From NCBI GenBank assembly GCA_022340195.1, contig JAJDOL010000273.1:1-48646 (forward strand): a stretch of DNA of 48,646 nt, given 5' to 3'. Source of the DNA: Chromatiaceae bacterium. Its GTDB lineage: Bacteria; Pseudomonadota; Gammaproteobacteria; Chromatiales; Chromatiaceae. Shown here one piece after another: positions 40,445 to 48,646 of the stretch (within the stretch, counting starts at the first letter, position 1; each line of letters starts with the position of its first letter). The notes under the pieces were generated by a model, which was given only the letters and a program-made list of their open reading frames with translations, was not told where the DNA came from and did no database searches. The position numbers were made by a program, and so were the translations under genes.

Positions 40445-41246
40445 GGATTCGCTCCACGGATCTGCTGAATCCGACACCGCGCGCGGCTGTCCCCCGGGTC
40501 GTCGGCTCGACGGCACCGCCGGTCAGTACCGGCCGCCGGTTCTTCCAGGACGTGCGCAAGGGCGTTAGTGTCGATACGCGCTTGACCGCCCGGATGGCGA
40601 AGACGCCCCCGAGCAGCGGCCAAAATCGGCGTCCCATCCTATCGAGAAACGAAAACTCCTGCAGCAGGGCGCGGCGCCAAGGCGGGCGAAACATCATCAT
40701 CTCCTGCATCTCGATATCGAAGCCGAGCAACGACAACCAGTCGCCTACGCGAAACGGCGTCAGAAAGTTTCCACACCAGGGCATCCTCCCCTGCCCCTGT
40801 CTTACCAGGCGCCAGGCGCCCCACATGCTCAAGGCATTGAAACCGAGTACGACCAAACGGCCCTCGGGTATCAGTACGCGCTCCGCCTCCCGTAGCACTT
40901 GCCGGGCGTCGTCCGCGAAATCCAACGTGTGGCGCAACAACACCGCATCGACACTGTCGGCAGCGATGGGTAAAGCGCCAGCGGCGGCCACGACCTGAAA
41001 CCCCAGACTGTGCGGGGAGAGAGTACCGGGAAGCAAGATAGGTTGGCGAATGCGGCTCGCACGGATCGCTTCCGCAAAGCCGGCGCTCGTGCCGACCTGA
41101 AGCAGGTAGTAGCCGAAGGTGTCACGAAGCATGCGCTCCAGACACTGCGCCTCCTGCTCCCCCAACTCCTTGCCCAGGGTCGAGCCGAACCAAGCATCGA
41201 GGGACAAGCCCGGCTCGCTTTCGTCCCGTTTAGCGCACCCGATCAT
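40437..41246 (-). CDS. Class I SAM-dependent methyltransferase of the rnhA-dnaQ cluster
   Basis: A 269-aa predicted methyltransferase. The SAM-binding motif I is degenerate ([13 protein letters not shown] instead of LDLGCGTG), but later class I features are clear: [16 protein letters not shown] (the acidic-rich post-I loop and motif IV) and [20 protein letters not shown]. The C-terminal 60 residues are basic. Genes like this are found next to rnhA and dnaQ in Pseudomonas and other gammaproteobacteria, commonly divergent from gloB. The substrate is unknown. The start is ATG 41246; the gene overlaps rnhA by 8 nt. Confidence 0.8.
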   Translation of the reverse strand: MIGCAKRDESEPGLSLDAWFGSTLGKELGEQEAQCLERMLRDTFGYYLLQVGTSAGFAEAIRASRIRQPILLPGTLSPHSLGFQVVAAAGALPIAADSVDAVLLRHTLDFADDARQVLREAERVLIPEGRLVVLGFNALSMWGAWRLVRQGQGRMPWCGNFLTPFRVGDWLSLLGFDIEMQEMMMFRPPWRRALLQEFSFLDRMGRRFWPLLGGVFAIRAVKRVSTLTPLRTSWKNRRPVLTGGAVEPTTRGTAARGVGFSRSVERIRV

Positions 41247-41441
41247 GCTTTCGGCCTCACACGGCAGCGCGCGAAAAGAAGAGCCTCTGCCCGGTTATCA
41301 CGGCGTTGCAAAGATCCGCGCGCGTTTCCCACTGAAAAAGGATAAAATAAGCATGAAGTTAACCTTATAGTTGCCGGTACAAAGCAGGCGCAAATAAAAG
41401 AATTCAACGCGCCGTGAATAAGGGGAGCCGGTCCGTTCACC

Positions 41442-41872
41442 ATGTACCCGAGATTTCGTATCGCCACCAACCTCACGGCCGCCCTGTCGGTCGCCAGCAG
41501 CATTTTCTTGTTTCAGGGCTGCGTATCGCAACCCGCGGCAGTGGATTACTATATGCGGACGAAGTATCAGATTTCCGGTTCTGATTCGTATGTCGTGCGT
41601 CCTGCCCTCGACGTTCTCGTGCTGGGACCGGGCCAGGGCTGCAGGTCCGCGACCTATCACGGCAGCGACCTCTGGGGCCGGCTGCGCAGCGGCATGGGTC
41701 TGAATATTGCGCACAACCCTCGTACTAACGGCGAGGTCCGCCAGCTCGAAGCCAACCCAAGTACCTCGGTGACTGGGCCCTCGCCCTCGCCGGCCAGGTT
41801 TTAGTCATTCCAAGCAGGGAGCCCGAGGTGGGACAACAAAGGCAAGCACGATCGCCGGCAGGGTCCGTCTAG
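41442..41872 (+). pseudogene. mltD: Frameshifted remnant resembling the N-terminus of membrane-bound lytic transglycosylase MltD
   Basis: The first frame (41442-41804) codes a lipoprotein-type N-terminus (FLFQGC) and then SDLWGRLRSGMGL and HNPRTNGEVRQLEANP, the pattern seen before the catalytic domain of MltD (DLW-R-R-G, then E-R, HP-YL). After NP the frame goes out of register: the +2 reading continues KYLGDWALALAGQVLVIP from 41759 and stops at 41870-41872, so a single-base deletion near 41760 is suggested. The transglycosylase and LysM domains are absent. Its position beside the methyltransferase-rnhA-dnaQ cluster, where gloB-mltD occurs in relatives, supports the identity. This could instead be a short lipoprotein of unknown function. 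Confidence 0.5.
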
Positions 41873-42051
41873 GAGCCTGTTCGACCTGCGCCCGTAGCGT
41901 GGTATCGCGTCGCCGAGACAGTTAACCCGCTCCGTACGCACCGACTCGGTCGCAGCCGCCGACAGCGACGGCGCGGACACGGATTCCCACATCAACGACT
42001 TCACCCCAATCGCCTCACCTCGACCCCGACCTTCTATGGTTGCTGCCCCCA

Positions 42052-42450
42052 ATGACCCGAGACACTGACTGCCCCTGCGGCAGCGGGAAGTCCTTCGCCG
42101 CCTGCTGCGAGCCCTTTATCACGGAAGCCGCCATAGCAGAGACGGCGGAGGCGCTCATGCGCTCCCGTTACACCGCTTACAGTCTCGGCCACGAGGATTA
42201 TTTGCGCGCTACTTGGCACCCGACCACCCGGAGGCAGAACCTGAACCTGGAAGAATCCGTCAAGTGGCTTGGACTAAAGATCGTCCGTACCTGGGATGGC
42301 GGTCCGGAAGACAGGGAGGGAAAGGTGGAATTTGTCGCCCGCTACAAAACCGGTGGTCGGGCGCAGCGCCTGCACGAGGTGAGCCGCTTCGTGCGCCGTG
42401 GCGGGCGCTGGCTCTACGTCAACGGGGAGATTCGGCCATCGAGCGGGTGA
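42052..42450 (+). CDS. YchJ family SEC-C motif protein
   Basis: A 132-aa small protein with an N-terminal SEC-C zinc motif (CPCGSGKSFAACCEPF) and the YchJ central part (AEALMRSRYTAYSLGHEDYL, WHPTTRR, VKWLGLKIV, EFVARYKTGGRAQRLHEVSRFVR). YchJ proteins are conserved but of unknown biochemical function. ATG 42052 is used; a TTG 12 nt upstream is possible. Its TGA overlaps a GTG in the frame of the following hydrolase gene, suggesting linked translation. Confidence 0.9.
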   Translation: MTRDTDCPCGSGKSFAACCEPFITEAAIAETAEALMRSRYTAYSLGHEDYLRATWHPTTRRQNLNLEESVKWLGLKIVRTWDGGPEDREGKVEFVARYKTGGRAQRLHEVSRFVRRGGRWLYVNGEIRPSSG

Positions 42451-42455
42451 ATTTC

Positions 42456-43268
42456 ATGGGGACTCTCATCTCGGTTCTGGTCGGCCTGACCCTGCTCAAC
42501 GGCTTTGCGTACCTGGTCCAGCCCGGGATGGTCTTCTTTCCCCATAGCCGGCTGGATACCACGCCGACGGATTGGGGGCTCGACTACGAGGACGTGCGCC
42601 TGCGCACCTCCGACGGGGTGGAGCTGCACGGCTGGTTCATCCCGCGCAGCGGATCGCAGCGGGTACTGCTCTTCTTTCACGGCAACGCGGGAAACATTTC
42701 CCACCGGGGCGAGTCGGTCGCCGTTTTTCATCGCCTGGGGTTGAACGTCTTCATCCTCGATTACCGAGGCTACGGCCTAAGCAAGGGGAAGCCCAGCGAA
42801 ATCGGTCTGTACCTGGATGCCCGCACGGCCTGGCGGCACCTTATCGAGAAGCGGGGATTCCAGCCGTCGGACATAGTGGTATTCGGCCGCTCACTTGGCG
42901 GTGCGGTGGCGGCCAAGCTCGCCTCCGAGGAGCGCCCAGGCGCACTGATCCTGGAATCGAGCTTGAGCTCTGCTAGGGATGTGGCCGGCGAAATGTTTCC
43001 CCTACTCAACAGGCTGGTGGTCCTGCGCTTCAAGTTGGACGCGGCTCAATACGTCCGCGACACCCACAGTCCGGTGTTGGTGCTTCACAGCCCCGACGAT
43101 GAAATCATCCCCTTTCACCTGGGCCGTAAGCTTTTCGATGCCGCGCCCGCTCCCAAACGTTTCGTGAAGCTCAGGGGTGGACACAACGAGGGTTTCATCC
43201 TCTCCCAACCCGACTATGAACGGGCCCTCGGTGAGTTTCTTCAGACCCGCTCCGGCGGCTCCGATTGA
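42456..43268 (+). CDS. Alpha/beta hydrolase, ABHD13/YfhR-like
   Basis: A 270-aa predicted serine hydrolase anchored by an N-terminal hydrophobic segment (about residues 2-22). It has the oxyanion region FHGNAGNISHR, the nucleophile elbow GRSLGG and a late Asp/His pair (SPDDEIIPF and GGHNEGF). These fit the ABHD13/BEM46/YfhR group. ATG 42456 follows GGGTGA; GTG 42447, which overlaps the YchJ stop, is an alternative. The gene is followed without a gap by a second hydrolase. Substrate unknown. Confidence 0.85.
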   Translation: MGTLISVLVGLTLLNGFAYLVQPGMVFFPHSRLDTTPTDWGLDYEDVRLRTSDGVELHGWFIPRSGSQRVLLFFHGNAGNISHRGESVAVFHRLGLNVFILDYRGYGLSKGKPSEIGLYLDARTAWRHLIEKRGFQPSDIVVFGRSLGGAVAAKLASEERPGALILESSLSSARDVAGEMFPLLNRLVVLRFKLDAAQYVRDTHSPVLVLHSPDDEIIPFHLGRKLFDAAPAPKRFVKLRGGHNEGFILSQPDYERALGEFLQTRSGGSD

Positions 43269-44303
43269 ATGAACCCGAGAGTCCAGCATCGACGCTCCCT
43301 GCGTTATCCTATCGAGCGTTTGCTCCTTCACCTTCTTTTCCCCGCGCTGATCAGTGGCTGCGTCGCACCGCAGCTACAAGACCCTGCCGGCGAGCCGGGC
43401 AGCGCCCGCATCGACACAGAGGTAGCCATCATGACCGATGGTTACCGCCTGCCGCTACGGCACTGGGGCGATGCATCGCGGCCCAAGATCCTGGTGCTGG
43501 CACTCCACGGGTTCAACGACTACGGAAACGCCTTCGCGGGCTTGGGGCGTTTTCTGGCGTCACAGGGTGTCCTGACCTATGCCTATGACCAGCGCGGTTT
43601 CGGCGCCACCGACCAGCGTGGACGCTGGGGAGGTGAGGAGCGAATGATCGCCGACCTCGAGATGCTGGCCGAGCTGCTGCGGGAACGCCATCCCGGAATC
43701 CCTCTGTTCCTGCTTGGAGAGAGTATGGGCGGAGCGGTTGTCATTGCCGGGGCTGACGCGGTCACGCGGGCGAACGGCATCATCCTGATTGCGCCGGCTG
43801 TCTGGTCCCGCGATACAATGAATCCGATCCAGAGCCTTGTACTCGAAGTGGCGGCCCACACGGTTCCCTGGCTCGAGCTCTCCGGCAGAGGGCTCGATAT
43901 CCGGCCATCGGATAATCTGGATATGCTGCACGCCTTCAGCGCCGATCCGCTGGTGATCAAGGCAACACGGATCGACGCCCTATGGGGGCTAACCAACGTG
44001 ATGGACCAGGCCATGGCCGAGGCCGGCGGACTTTCCGTGCCGACCCTTCTGCTCTACGGCGAGCATGACGAGATCATTCCGGAAAACGCCTTCTGCGCAC
44101 TCGTTAATCGGATTCCGGAGCGGACCCAAGGCTTTCGAATCATTCTCTACCGCAAGGGTTGGCACATGCTGACACGCGACCTGCAGGGTGAGCGAGTGAT
44201 GGCGGATATCGCGGCCTGGCTCCGTGACCAGGACGCGCGCCTGCCCTCAGGGGAGGAAGTCGAACCCGACTCGCGTCGACTGCGGCGTTTCTGCCGCGGC
44301 TGA
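43269..44303 (+). CDS. Putative lipoprotein lysophospholipase / monoacylglycerol lipase-type hydrolase
   Basis: A 344-aa alpha/beta hydrolase with a lipoprotein-type signal (LLFPALISGC, Cys31), suggesting an envelope location. Landmarks are LALHGFNDYGNAF, the helical cap, YDQRGFGATD, the nucleophile elbow GESMGGAV and the Asp/His region GEHDEIIP and KGWHML. This pattern is that of the serine aminopeptidase S33/lysophospholipase (PldB) group. Starts directly at the stop of the preceding hydrolase (TGAATG). Substrate unknown; two tandem hydrolases of different type suggest a shared lipid or ester role (inference). Confidence 0.85.
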   Translation: MNPRVQHRRSLRYPIERLLLHLLFPALISGCVAPQLQDPAGEPGSARIDTEVAIMTDGYRLPLRHWGDASRPKILVLALHGFNDYGNAFAGLGRFLASQGVLTYAYDQRGFGATDQRGRWGGEERMIADLEMLAELLRERHPGIPLFLLGESMGGAVVIAGADAVTRANGIILIAPAVWSRDTMNPIQSLVLEVAAHTVPWLELSGRGLDIRPSDNLDMLHAFSADPLVIKATRIDALWGLTNVMDQAMAEAGGLSVPTLLLYGEHDEIIPENAFCALVNRIPERTQGFRIILYRKGWHMLTRDLQGERVMADIAAWLRDQDARLPSGEEVEPDSRRLRRFCRG

Positions 44304-44479
44304 TTGCCCAGACGCGAGGGAAATGACCGATGTCGAGCACAACCAGCTTGCCCGACCTTTATGATTGAGCGCTGGAGAAGCGCGGCGCCATCGACCGAAT
44401 GAACCTTAGGATATTGGGGAGTGAGCGTCGCCTGTTTGCCCGGCGACAGGTTTGGTTTCAACATGGAGCACAAGAACGC

Positions 44480-44758
44480 ATGAGCAACGAGCAGAAAGGT
44501 GGAATCACCGAGCGGGTTACTATTGCCGGGGCCGAGCTGGTGGGCTACGTCAAAAGCCTTATCGAGGAAGGCAACGTCCGTCGGCTCATTATCCGAAAAC
44601 CGGACGGGGACGTGCTGATGGAGGTTCCGCTGGCGGCCAGCATTGCGGTCAGCGGCGCCTTTACCCTGATGGCACCGGTACTGGCGGCTCTTGGGGCGAT
44701 GGCGGCACTCGTCGCCAAGGTCCAGGTGGAAATCGTCCGCAGCGACAGCGACGACTGA
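44480..44758 (+). CDS. DUF4342 family protein
   Basis: A 92-aa protein of the DUF4342 family: an N-terminal region with TIAGAELVGYVKSLIEEGNV, a short RRLIIRKPDGDVLMEVPL strand pair, then a hydrophobic segment (residues about 52-80, SIAVSGAFTLMAPVLAALGA) that is probably a TM helix or hairpin. ATG 44480 lies 11 nt after GGAG. It is 21 nt upstream of a degenerate receiver gene, so both are probably co-transcribed. Function is unknown. Confidence 0.8.
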   Translation: MSNEQKGGITERVTIAGAELVGYVKSLIEEGNVRRLIIRKPDGDVLMEVPLAASIAVSGAFTLMAPVLAALGAMAALVAKVQVEIVRSDSDD

Positions 44759-44779
44759 TTCTCGGGTCGAGGTCCGCGC

Positions 44780-45181
44780 GTGGCGAAACCAGTACTTTTC
44801 TCCATCGTCGAGTCCCCCCGACATCCGAAGCTCTCTGCGCTTTACCGGCGGTTGGGAATCGAGGAAACTCGCCTCCCGTCCCAGCGCAAGGCCATCCAGG
44901 CTCTAAAACGGCGTGCACCGGATCTGGTGGTGGCGGAGTTCTTTTACGGATTCGGCAACAATTACGCCGGGGCGAATCTCGGTAACCTCGACGTGTTTCT
45001 TGCCGGTCTGCAGAAATACTCCCCCGCGGCCCGGGTCATCGTCCTGGTGGACAAGGCGCAACGTCGGTACGCCGAAAAGCTCGCAGAGCGCTTCCCCCTG
45101 CATGCGGTGCTGGAACAGCCGGTACAGGCGTCGGAGGTCGAGCAACTGCTGGCGCAATGCGTTCAAACCGAGATAGAGTGA
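44780..45181 (+). CDS. Degenerate receiver-domain protein (pseudo-receiver)
   Basis: A 133-aa protein whose alternation of strands and helices resembles a CheY-type receiver: APDLVVAEFFYGF marks the strand-3 position, where the phosphorylatable Asp of receivers is replaced by Glu53; RVIVLVDKA is strand 4; LHAVLEQPVQASEVEQLL is strand 5 with a proline where receivers have the K-P pair. A Gly/Asn insertion (GNNYAGANLGNLDVF) follows strand 3. No N-terminal acidic Asp pair is obvious. It is best read as a phosphorylation-independent pseudo-receiver. GTG 44780 has GAGG at 7-nt spacing. No kinase is nearby. Confidence 0.65.
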   Translation: MAKPVLFSIVESPRHPKLSALYRRLGIEETRLPSQRKAIQALKRRAPDLVVAEFFYGFGNNYAGANLGNLDVFLAGLQKYSPAARVIVLVDKAQRRYAEKLAERFPLHAVLEQPVQASEVEQLLAQCVQTEIE

Positions 45182-45390
45182 GGCGGCATGTATGAGCGTT
45201 TCCCTGCTATTCGCGCCGAAGGCGTTCGGCTTCCCCTTCGCCCCAGCGGGGAGAGGGCCGGATGCATGGGGAGCGGACATACCACCCGAGACTGTCGTTT
45301 TCCGGGGGGGGAGTGCGGGCACCGTGTCCATGAGCTCCTCGACCCGCCACGATTTCAGCAACTAGGCGATCACGAGGAGAAAACGAGAAG

Positions 45391-45624
45391 GTGAAAAAGG
45401 TACAAGAATCTGGCGATTATAGCATTTATCAAAAACGCTCCGGCCGTTACGGAGTCCAAAACAAGGCAAAAAAATGGGTTAACGGGGAGGCAAAGACGAA
45501 GATTCTATTAGAGGCGGGCCTGATCGAGGTTTCCGTGCCCAAGCCGTCGTCACCCGAAGAACCGATGGAAGCGCCCGCGGGTGAAACAACCGAGAGTGAG
45601 GGCGGTGAAGAGTCCTCGAGCTGA
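45391..45624 (+). CDS. Small protein, basic N-terminus and acidic tail
   Basis: A 77-aa protein of unknown function. Residues 1-50 are basic and repetitive in pattern (SGDYSIYQKRSGRYGVQNKA, KKWVNGEAKTKILLEAGLIE), a type of short conserved protein recalled from gammaproteobacteria but without an assigned role; residues 51-77 are rich in Glu, Ser and Pro. The GTG at 45391 follows GAGGAGAAAACGAGAAG. No TM segment or signal peptide. The ribosome site and coherent composition support a real gene. Confidence 0.65.
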   Translation: MKKVQESGDYSIYQKRSGRYGVQNKAKKWVNGEAKTKILLEAGLIEVSVPKPSSPEEPMEAPAGETTESEGGEESSS

Positions 45625-45848
45625 TAGAGAATCATCGCGTCGCTAGGCATCCAAGCTAATTACGGCTAGCGTTGGCAAGGAGCCCCAATCTGGCACTATC
45701 TTCGATGCCACCGCGAACGCCGCTCTAATTTGCGAGGAGGCGTGCCCGCATGGCGGAACGCTCGGGGGAACCGTTGAGCTCGCCTGTGTCCGTGCGAGCC
45801 GGATTCTGATAAAACTCGCCGCTTCACTTTTCATCGCAGGGGACATCA

Positions 45849-46847
45849 ATGATCTATCTAACCCGCGTCAGACCGGAAGCACCCCGCCCCGGAGAAGGTG
45901 TGCGGCTCGCGATTTTCCAGGCCGAGCGGCCTGTCGGTACCCGCGAGGCCGTTCACGAAAACATCGTCAGGTTGTCCAAGGCCGTTCAGGAAGCCAAGAA
46001 ATTTAGCGCCCATGTCATCAGCTTCCCCGAGCTGTATGTGGAGGGATACACGATGACACCGGAAGTGGCCCGCCGTTTGGCGGAGCCCGTCGATGGACCG
46101 TCCATGACCCGTGTCGGTGAAATCGCGGAGGAGCACGGCATCGGCATCATCTGCCCTTACGCGGAAAAGGAGGAGCATGAGGATGGGGATCGCTACTATG
46201 ATTCCATTGCGCTCTTCGCTCCCGACGGCAGGTTGCTGCACAACTATCGCAAAACGCACTTGTTCGGCTTGGCCGAACGCAACAATTACAACTTCGGCTA
46301 CACCGACGGCGAGAACGCCGAGGATATATTCAAGGTCAGCGACATCAACGGAGTCGGCATCGGAATCCTGAACTGCTACGAAGCCGAGTTCTTCGAGCTG
46401 ACCCGAATCCTGGCGCTCACCGGGGCGAAGCTGGTCGTCATTCCGACAGCGGCCGATTTCTATTACAACCTCTCTGACGGCACACGCACCGCCGTTCCCT
46501 ACCCGGATATCACGCGCAATCTCATTCCGGCTCATGCGTATGAAAACCGGTGCTTTGTGGCCTACTGCAATCGCGCGGGCACCGAAAGCGTCGGACCCGG
46601 TTCCTGGCGATACCGCGGTAACTCCATCATCGTCGGCCCCCACGGCGACATCATCGTCGCCGCGCGCAACGAAGACACGCTGTTGGTGGGCGATTGCATT
46701 CCCGGTGATTACGGACCCACACACCCGGAAGGCAACTATCTGCGCAACCGCCGCCCCGAGCTGTACACCAAGCTGGTGGCAACCGAGATCGAGGCCGAAG
46801 GCGGATACAGGTATTCCGTCCCGCCCCGGCGAGACACGGACTTATGA
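45849..46847 (+). CDS. Nitrilase-superfamily carbon-nitrogen hydrolase
   Basis: Amidase-type hydrolase of the nitrilase superfamily, 332 aa. The catalytic triad is visible: Glu61 (FPELYVEGY), Lys135 (NYRKTHLFG) and Cys176 (ILNCYEAEFFE). It is more amidase-like than true nitrilase in having the RKTHLFG and NCYEAEF motifs. An unusual N-terminal extension of about 18 residues precedes the first strand (RLAIFQAE). The next gene, gadB, is on the same strand after 144 nt, so glutamate or GABA metabolism may be the context (inference). ATG 45849 has GCAGGGG upstream. The substrate cannot be named from sequence. Confidence 0.88.
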   Translation: MIYLTRVRPEAPRPGEGVRLAIFQAERPVGTREAVHENIVRLSKAVQEAKKFSAHVISFPELYVEGYTMTPEVARRLAEPVDGPSMTRVGEIAEEHGIGIICPYAEKEEHEDGDRYYDSIALFAPDGRLLHNYRKTHLFGLAERNNYNFGYTDGENAEDIFKVSDINGVGIGILNCYEAEFFELTRILALTGAKLVVIPTAADFYYNLSDGTRTAVPYPDITRNLIPAHAYENRCFVAYCNRAGTESVGPGSWRYRGNSIIVGPHGDIIVAARNEDTLLVGDCIPGDYGPTHPEGNYLRNRRPELYTKLVATEIEAEGGYRYSVPPRRDTDL

Positions 46848-46991
46848 CGAGGCTCACGGCGACGCGGGGTCGTCCTGATCCCGGCGCGATGGGGGCGCCG
46901 CTCGCGGCAAGTCGCGTGCTCTCGGACCATTCGCCTCCGGCTCGCTCGAGTTAGATTCACATACGCATTTCTATCCCAGGAGATTACAAAC

Positions 46992-48389
46992 ATGGCTTTG
47001 CACGACAAGGCGTCGGTGCGCCACGCATTGCTGGATGAGGTCTACGCATCGTCGGATCTCTCGGTCAGCCTGCCCAAGTACAAGTTCCCGCCTCGCGAGG
47101 AAGCCGCCCGAAACGCATACTCCGTGGTGCATGACGAGCTGATGCTCGACGGGAATTCGCGGCAAAACCTTGCGACCTTCTGCCAGACATGGGCGGAACC
47201 CGAAATCCATCAGTTGATGAACGAGTGTCTCGACAAGAACATGATGGACAAGGACGAATATCCACAAACGGCGGAGATCGAGGCTCGCTGCGTGCACATG
47301 CTGGCCGATTTGTGGAGCTCACCCGAAGCCGCGAATACGCGCGGCTGCTCCACCGTAGGCTCGAGTGAAGCGGCAATGTTGAGCGGCATGGCATTGAAGT
47401 GGCGCTGGCGCAAGCAGCGGGCTGCCGCGGGGAAGCCGGTCGGCACACCGAACCTGGTATGCGGACCGGTGCAGATCTGCTGGCACAAATTCGCCCGCTA
47501 CTGGGACGTCGAGCTGCGCGAAATTCCCATGGAGGGCAATCGGCTGATCATGACGCCGGACGAAGTCGTCGCGCGCTGTGACGAAAACACCATCGGTGTC
47601 GTGCCGACCCTCGGTGTCACCTTCACCTGTCAATACGAACCCGTCCACGCCGTGGTAAAAGCCCTGGATGGGCTCCAGAAAGATACCGGGCTCGATATTC
47701 CAATACACGTCGATGCGGCCAGCGGAGGATTCCTGGCGCCTTTCTGTGCTCCGGACATGGTATGGGACTTTCGTAATCCGCGGGTGAAATCGATCAACAC
47801 CTCCGGCCACAAGTTCGGCCTTTCGCCATTAGGCGTGGGCTGGGTTATTTGGCGCGAAGAGCACGATCTGCCCGAAGAGCTCGTCTTCCGCGTCAACTAC
47901 TTGGGTGGTGACATGGTGGACTTCGCACTGAACTTTTCGCGTCCCGCCGGGGCGATCGTCGCCCAGTACTACAATTTCCTGCGCCTTGGCAGGGAAGGCT
48001 ATCGCAAGATCCACAAGGCCTGTTACAAAACCGCCCAATTCATCGCCCGGGAAATCGATGCGATGGGACCTTTCGAGGTGATCTACGACGGGCGAATGAG
48101 TCACGGAATACCGGCCGTCTGTTGGAGGGTAAAGGAAGGCACCGACCCCGGATTCAATCTGTATGACTTCGCCGATCGCCTGCGAGCGCGCGGTTGGCAG
48201 GTTCCGGCGTATTCCATGCCCACCAATCGGACGGATCTGGTGGTGCAGCGAATTCTCGTCCGTCATGGCGTCAGTCGCGACTTGGGTAGTCTGCTGATCG
48301 ATGACATGAAGCGCACGATCGGGCATTTCGAGGCGCACCCGATTCAAGAACCGCTGACGCCCGAAGAGGCAACGGGGTTCCATCATTGA
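46992..48389 (+). CDS. gadB: Glutamate decarboxylase
   Basis: PLP enzyme converting L-glutamate to GABA and CO2, consuming a proton. The 465-aa product matches E. coli GadB (466 aa) in layout: N-terminal [10 protein letters not shown], the substrate region [40 protein letters not shown], the PLP-stacking [25 protein letters not shown] and the PLP lysine [11 protein letters not shown] (Lys274). ATG 46992 has AGGAG at about 9-nt spacing. No GABA antiporter (GadC) follows within the window, so an acid-resistance role is not shown; GABA production for metabolism is equally likely. Confidence 0.96.
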   Translation: MALHDKASVRHALLDEVYASSDLSVSLPKYKFPPREEAARNAYSVVHDELMLDGNSRQNLATFCQTWAEPEIHQLMNECLDKNMMDKDEYPQTAEIEARCVHMLADLWSSPEAANTRGCSTVGSSEAAMLSGMALKWRWRKQRAAAGKPVGTPNLVCGPVQICWHKFARYWDVELREIPMEGNRLIMTPDEVVARCDENTIGVVPTLGVTFTCQYEPVHAVVKALDGLQKDTGLDIPIHVDAASGGFLAPFCAPDMVWDFRNPRVKSINTSGHKFGLSPLGVGWVIWREEHDLPEELVFRVNYLGGDMVDFALNFSRPAGAIVAQYYNFLRLGREGYRKIHKACYKTAQFIAREIDAMGPFEVIYDGRMSHGIPAVCWRVKEGTDPGFNLYDFADRLRARGWQVPAYSMPTNRTDLVVQRILVRHGVSRDLGSLLIDDMKRTIGHFEAHPIQEPLTPEEATGFHH

Positions 48390-48646
48390 GCCATGATACC
48401 TTCCGCCTCGCGAGCTTCTCGCGCCGACCGGGCCCCGGATCAGGGTAGCGGCTTCTCGTTGGACGCCGGCGTATGCCCCGAAGCAAAAGATCGGCGCGCA
48501 ACCAGGTGAGGGCGCGTCGGTGGCTGCCCGGCTCTCTTCGTTGCCCGTTCCGTGCAACTCGCCCTTTTCCAGCCGAAAGATCCGCGTCCCTATGCTTTTA
48601 ACCACCCGGCGTGTCGCTCAGAGCACCCCTTCTCGCTCCCCAGCCG

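Noticed and set aside
41801-42052. 83-aa minus-strand ORF between the mltD remnant and YchJ gene
   Set aside because: No ribosome site, no recognisable features, arginine/serine composition typical of non-coding GC-rich DNA.
45188-45394. 68-aa plus-strand ORF after the pseudo-receiver
   Set aside because: No similarity or credible ribosome site; composition of an antisense-type ORF.

Overview
The window reads as a normal, gene-dense chromosomal segment of a sulfur-oxidising gammaproteobacterium (Chromatiales-like). Four things point there: a Gly/Tyr/Trp-rich exported protein resembling the sulfur globule proteins of purple and related sulfur bacteria (37936-38316); a complete cbb3 oxidase locus with its assembly genes; an FNR/ANR regulator with matching DNA sites; and gammaproteobacterial gene orders (rpoE-rseA-rseB-rseC-degQ-lepA-lepB-rnc-era-recO; smr/surE-pcm-yqaA-nlpD-rpoS; pyrG-kdsA-eno-ftsB-ispD-ispF-truD; methyltransferase-rnhA-dnaQ). 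I see no rRNA, CRISPR array, insertion sequence or prophage. Species cannot be fixed from this.

Layout. 1-890: the 5' end of an EF-Tu gene behind tRNA-Thr, tRNA-Gly and tRNA-Tyr, all on the minus strand, with a near-consensus promoter. 1182-2528: a lone ugd. 2584-13306: a long minus-strand envelope-stress and translation cluster starting at rpoE (sigma-E-type promoter at 13348-13374) and running through rseA, rseB, rseC, degQ, lepA, lepB, a DUF4845 gene, rnc, era, recO and a MagIII-like DNA glycosylase. 13541-15163: nadB, divergent. 15284-23892: ccoN-O-Q-P, a 47-residue single-TM gene, a strong terminator, then ccoG-H-I-S, with an FNR-type box upstream of ccoN.

24225-28142: rpoS, nlpD, yqaA, pcm and surE. 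28343-30746: three genes (smr, znuA and a stand-alone CZB zinc-binding-domain gene) that separate surE from truD, which are neighbours in many relatives. 30903-37610: truD, ispF, ispD, ftsB, eno, kdsA and pyrG with several stop/start overlaps. 37936-39259: the sulfur-globule-like gene with its own promoter and terminator, then fnr with a probable autoregulatory box. 39256-41246: dnaQ, rnhA and a methyltransferase. 41442-41872: a frameshifted remnant that looks like the N-terminus of MltD. 42052-45624: YchJ-like protein, two alpha/beta hydrolases, DUF4342, a degenerate receiver and a small basic/acidic protein. 45849-48389: a nitrilase-superfamily amidohydrolase followed by glutamate decarboxylase.

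How the parts connect: the FNR protein (38501-39259) has the four cluster cysteines and the classic recognition helix, and the two FNR-type boxes lie upstream of ccoN and of fnr itself, so oxygen control of the high-affinity oxidase is the natural reading. The most novel candidates are the 47-aa membrane protein inside the cbb3 operon, the stand-alone CZB protein divergent from znuA, the nitrilase-GadB pair and the DUF4342/pseudo-receiver pair. All functions are inferred from sequence recognition by eye; no database search was run.
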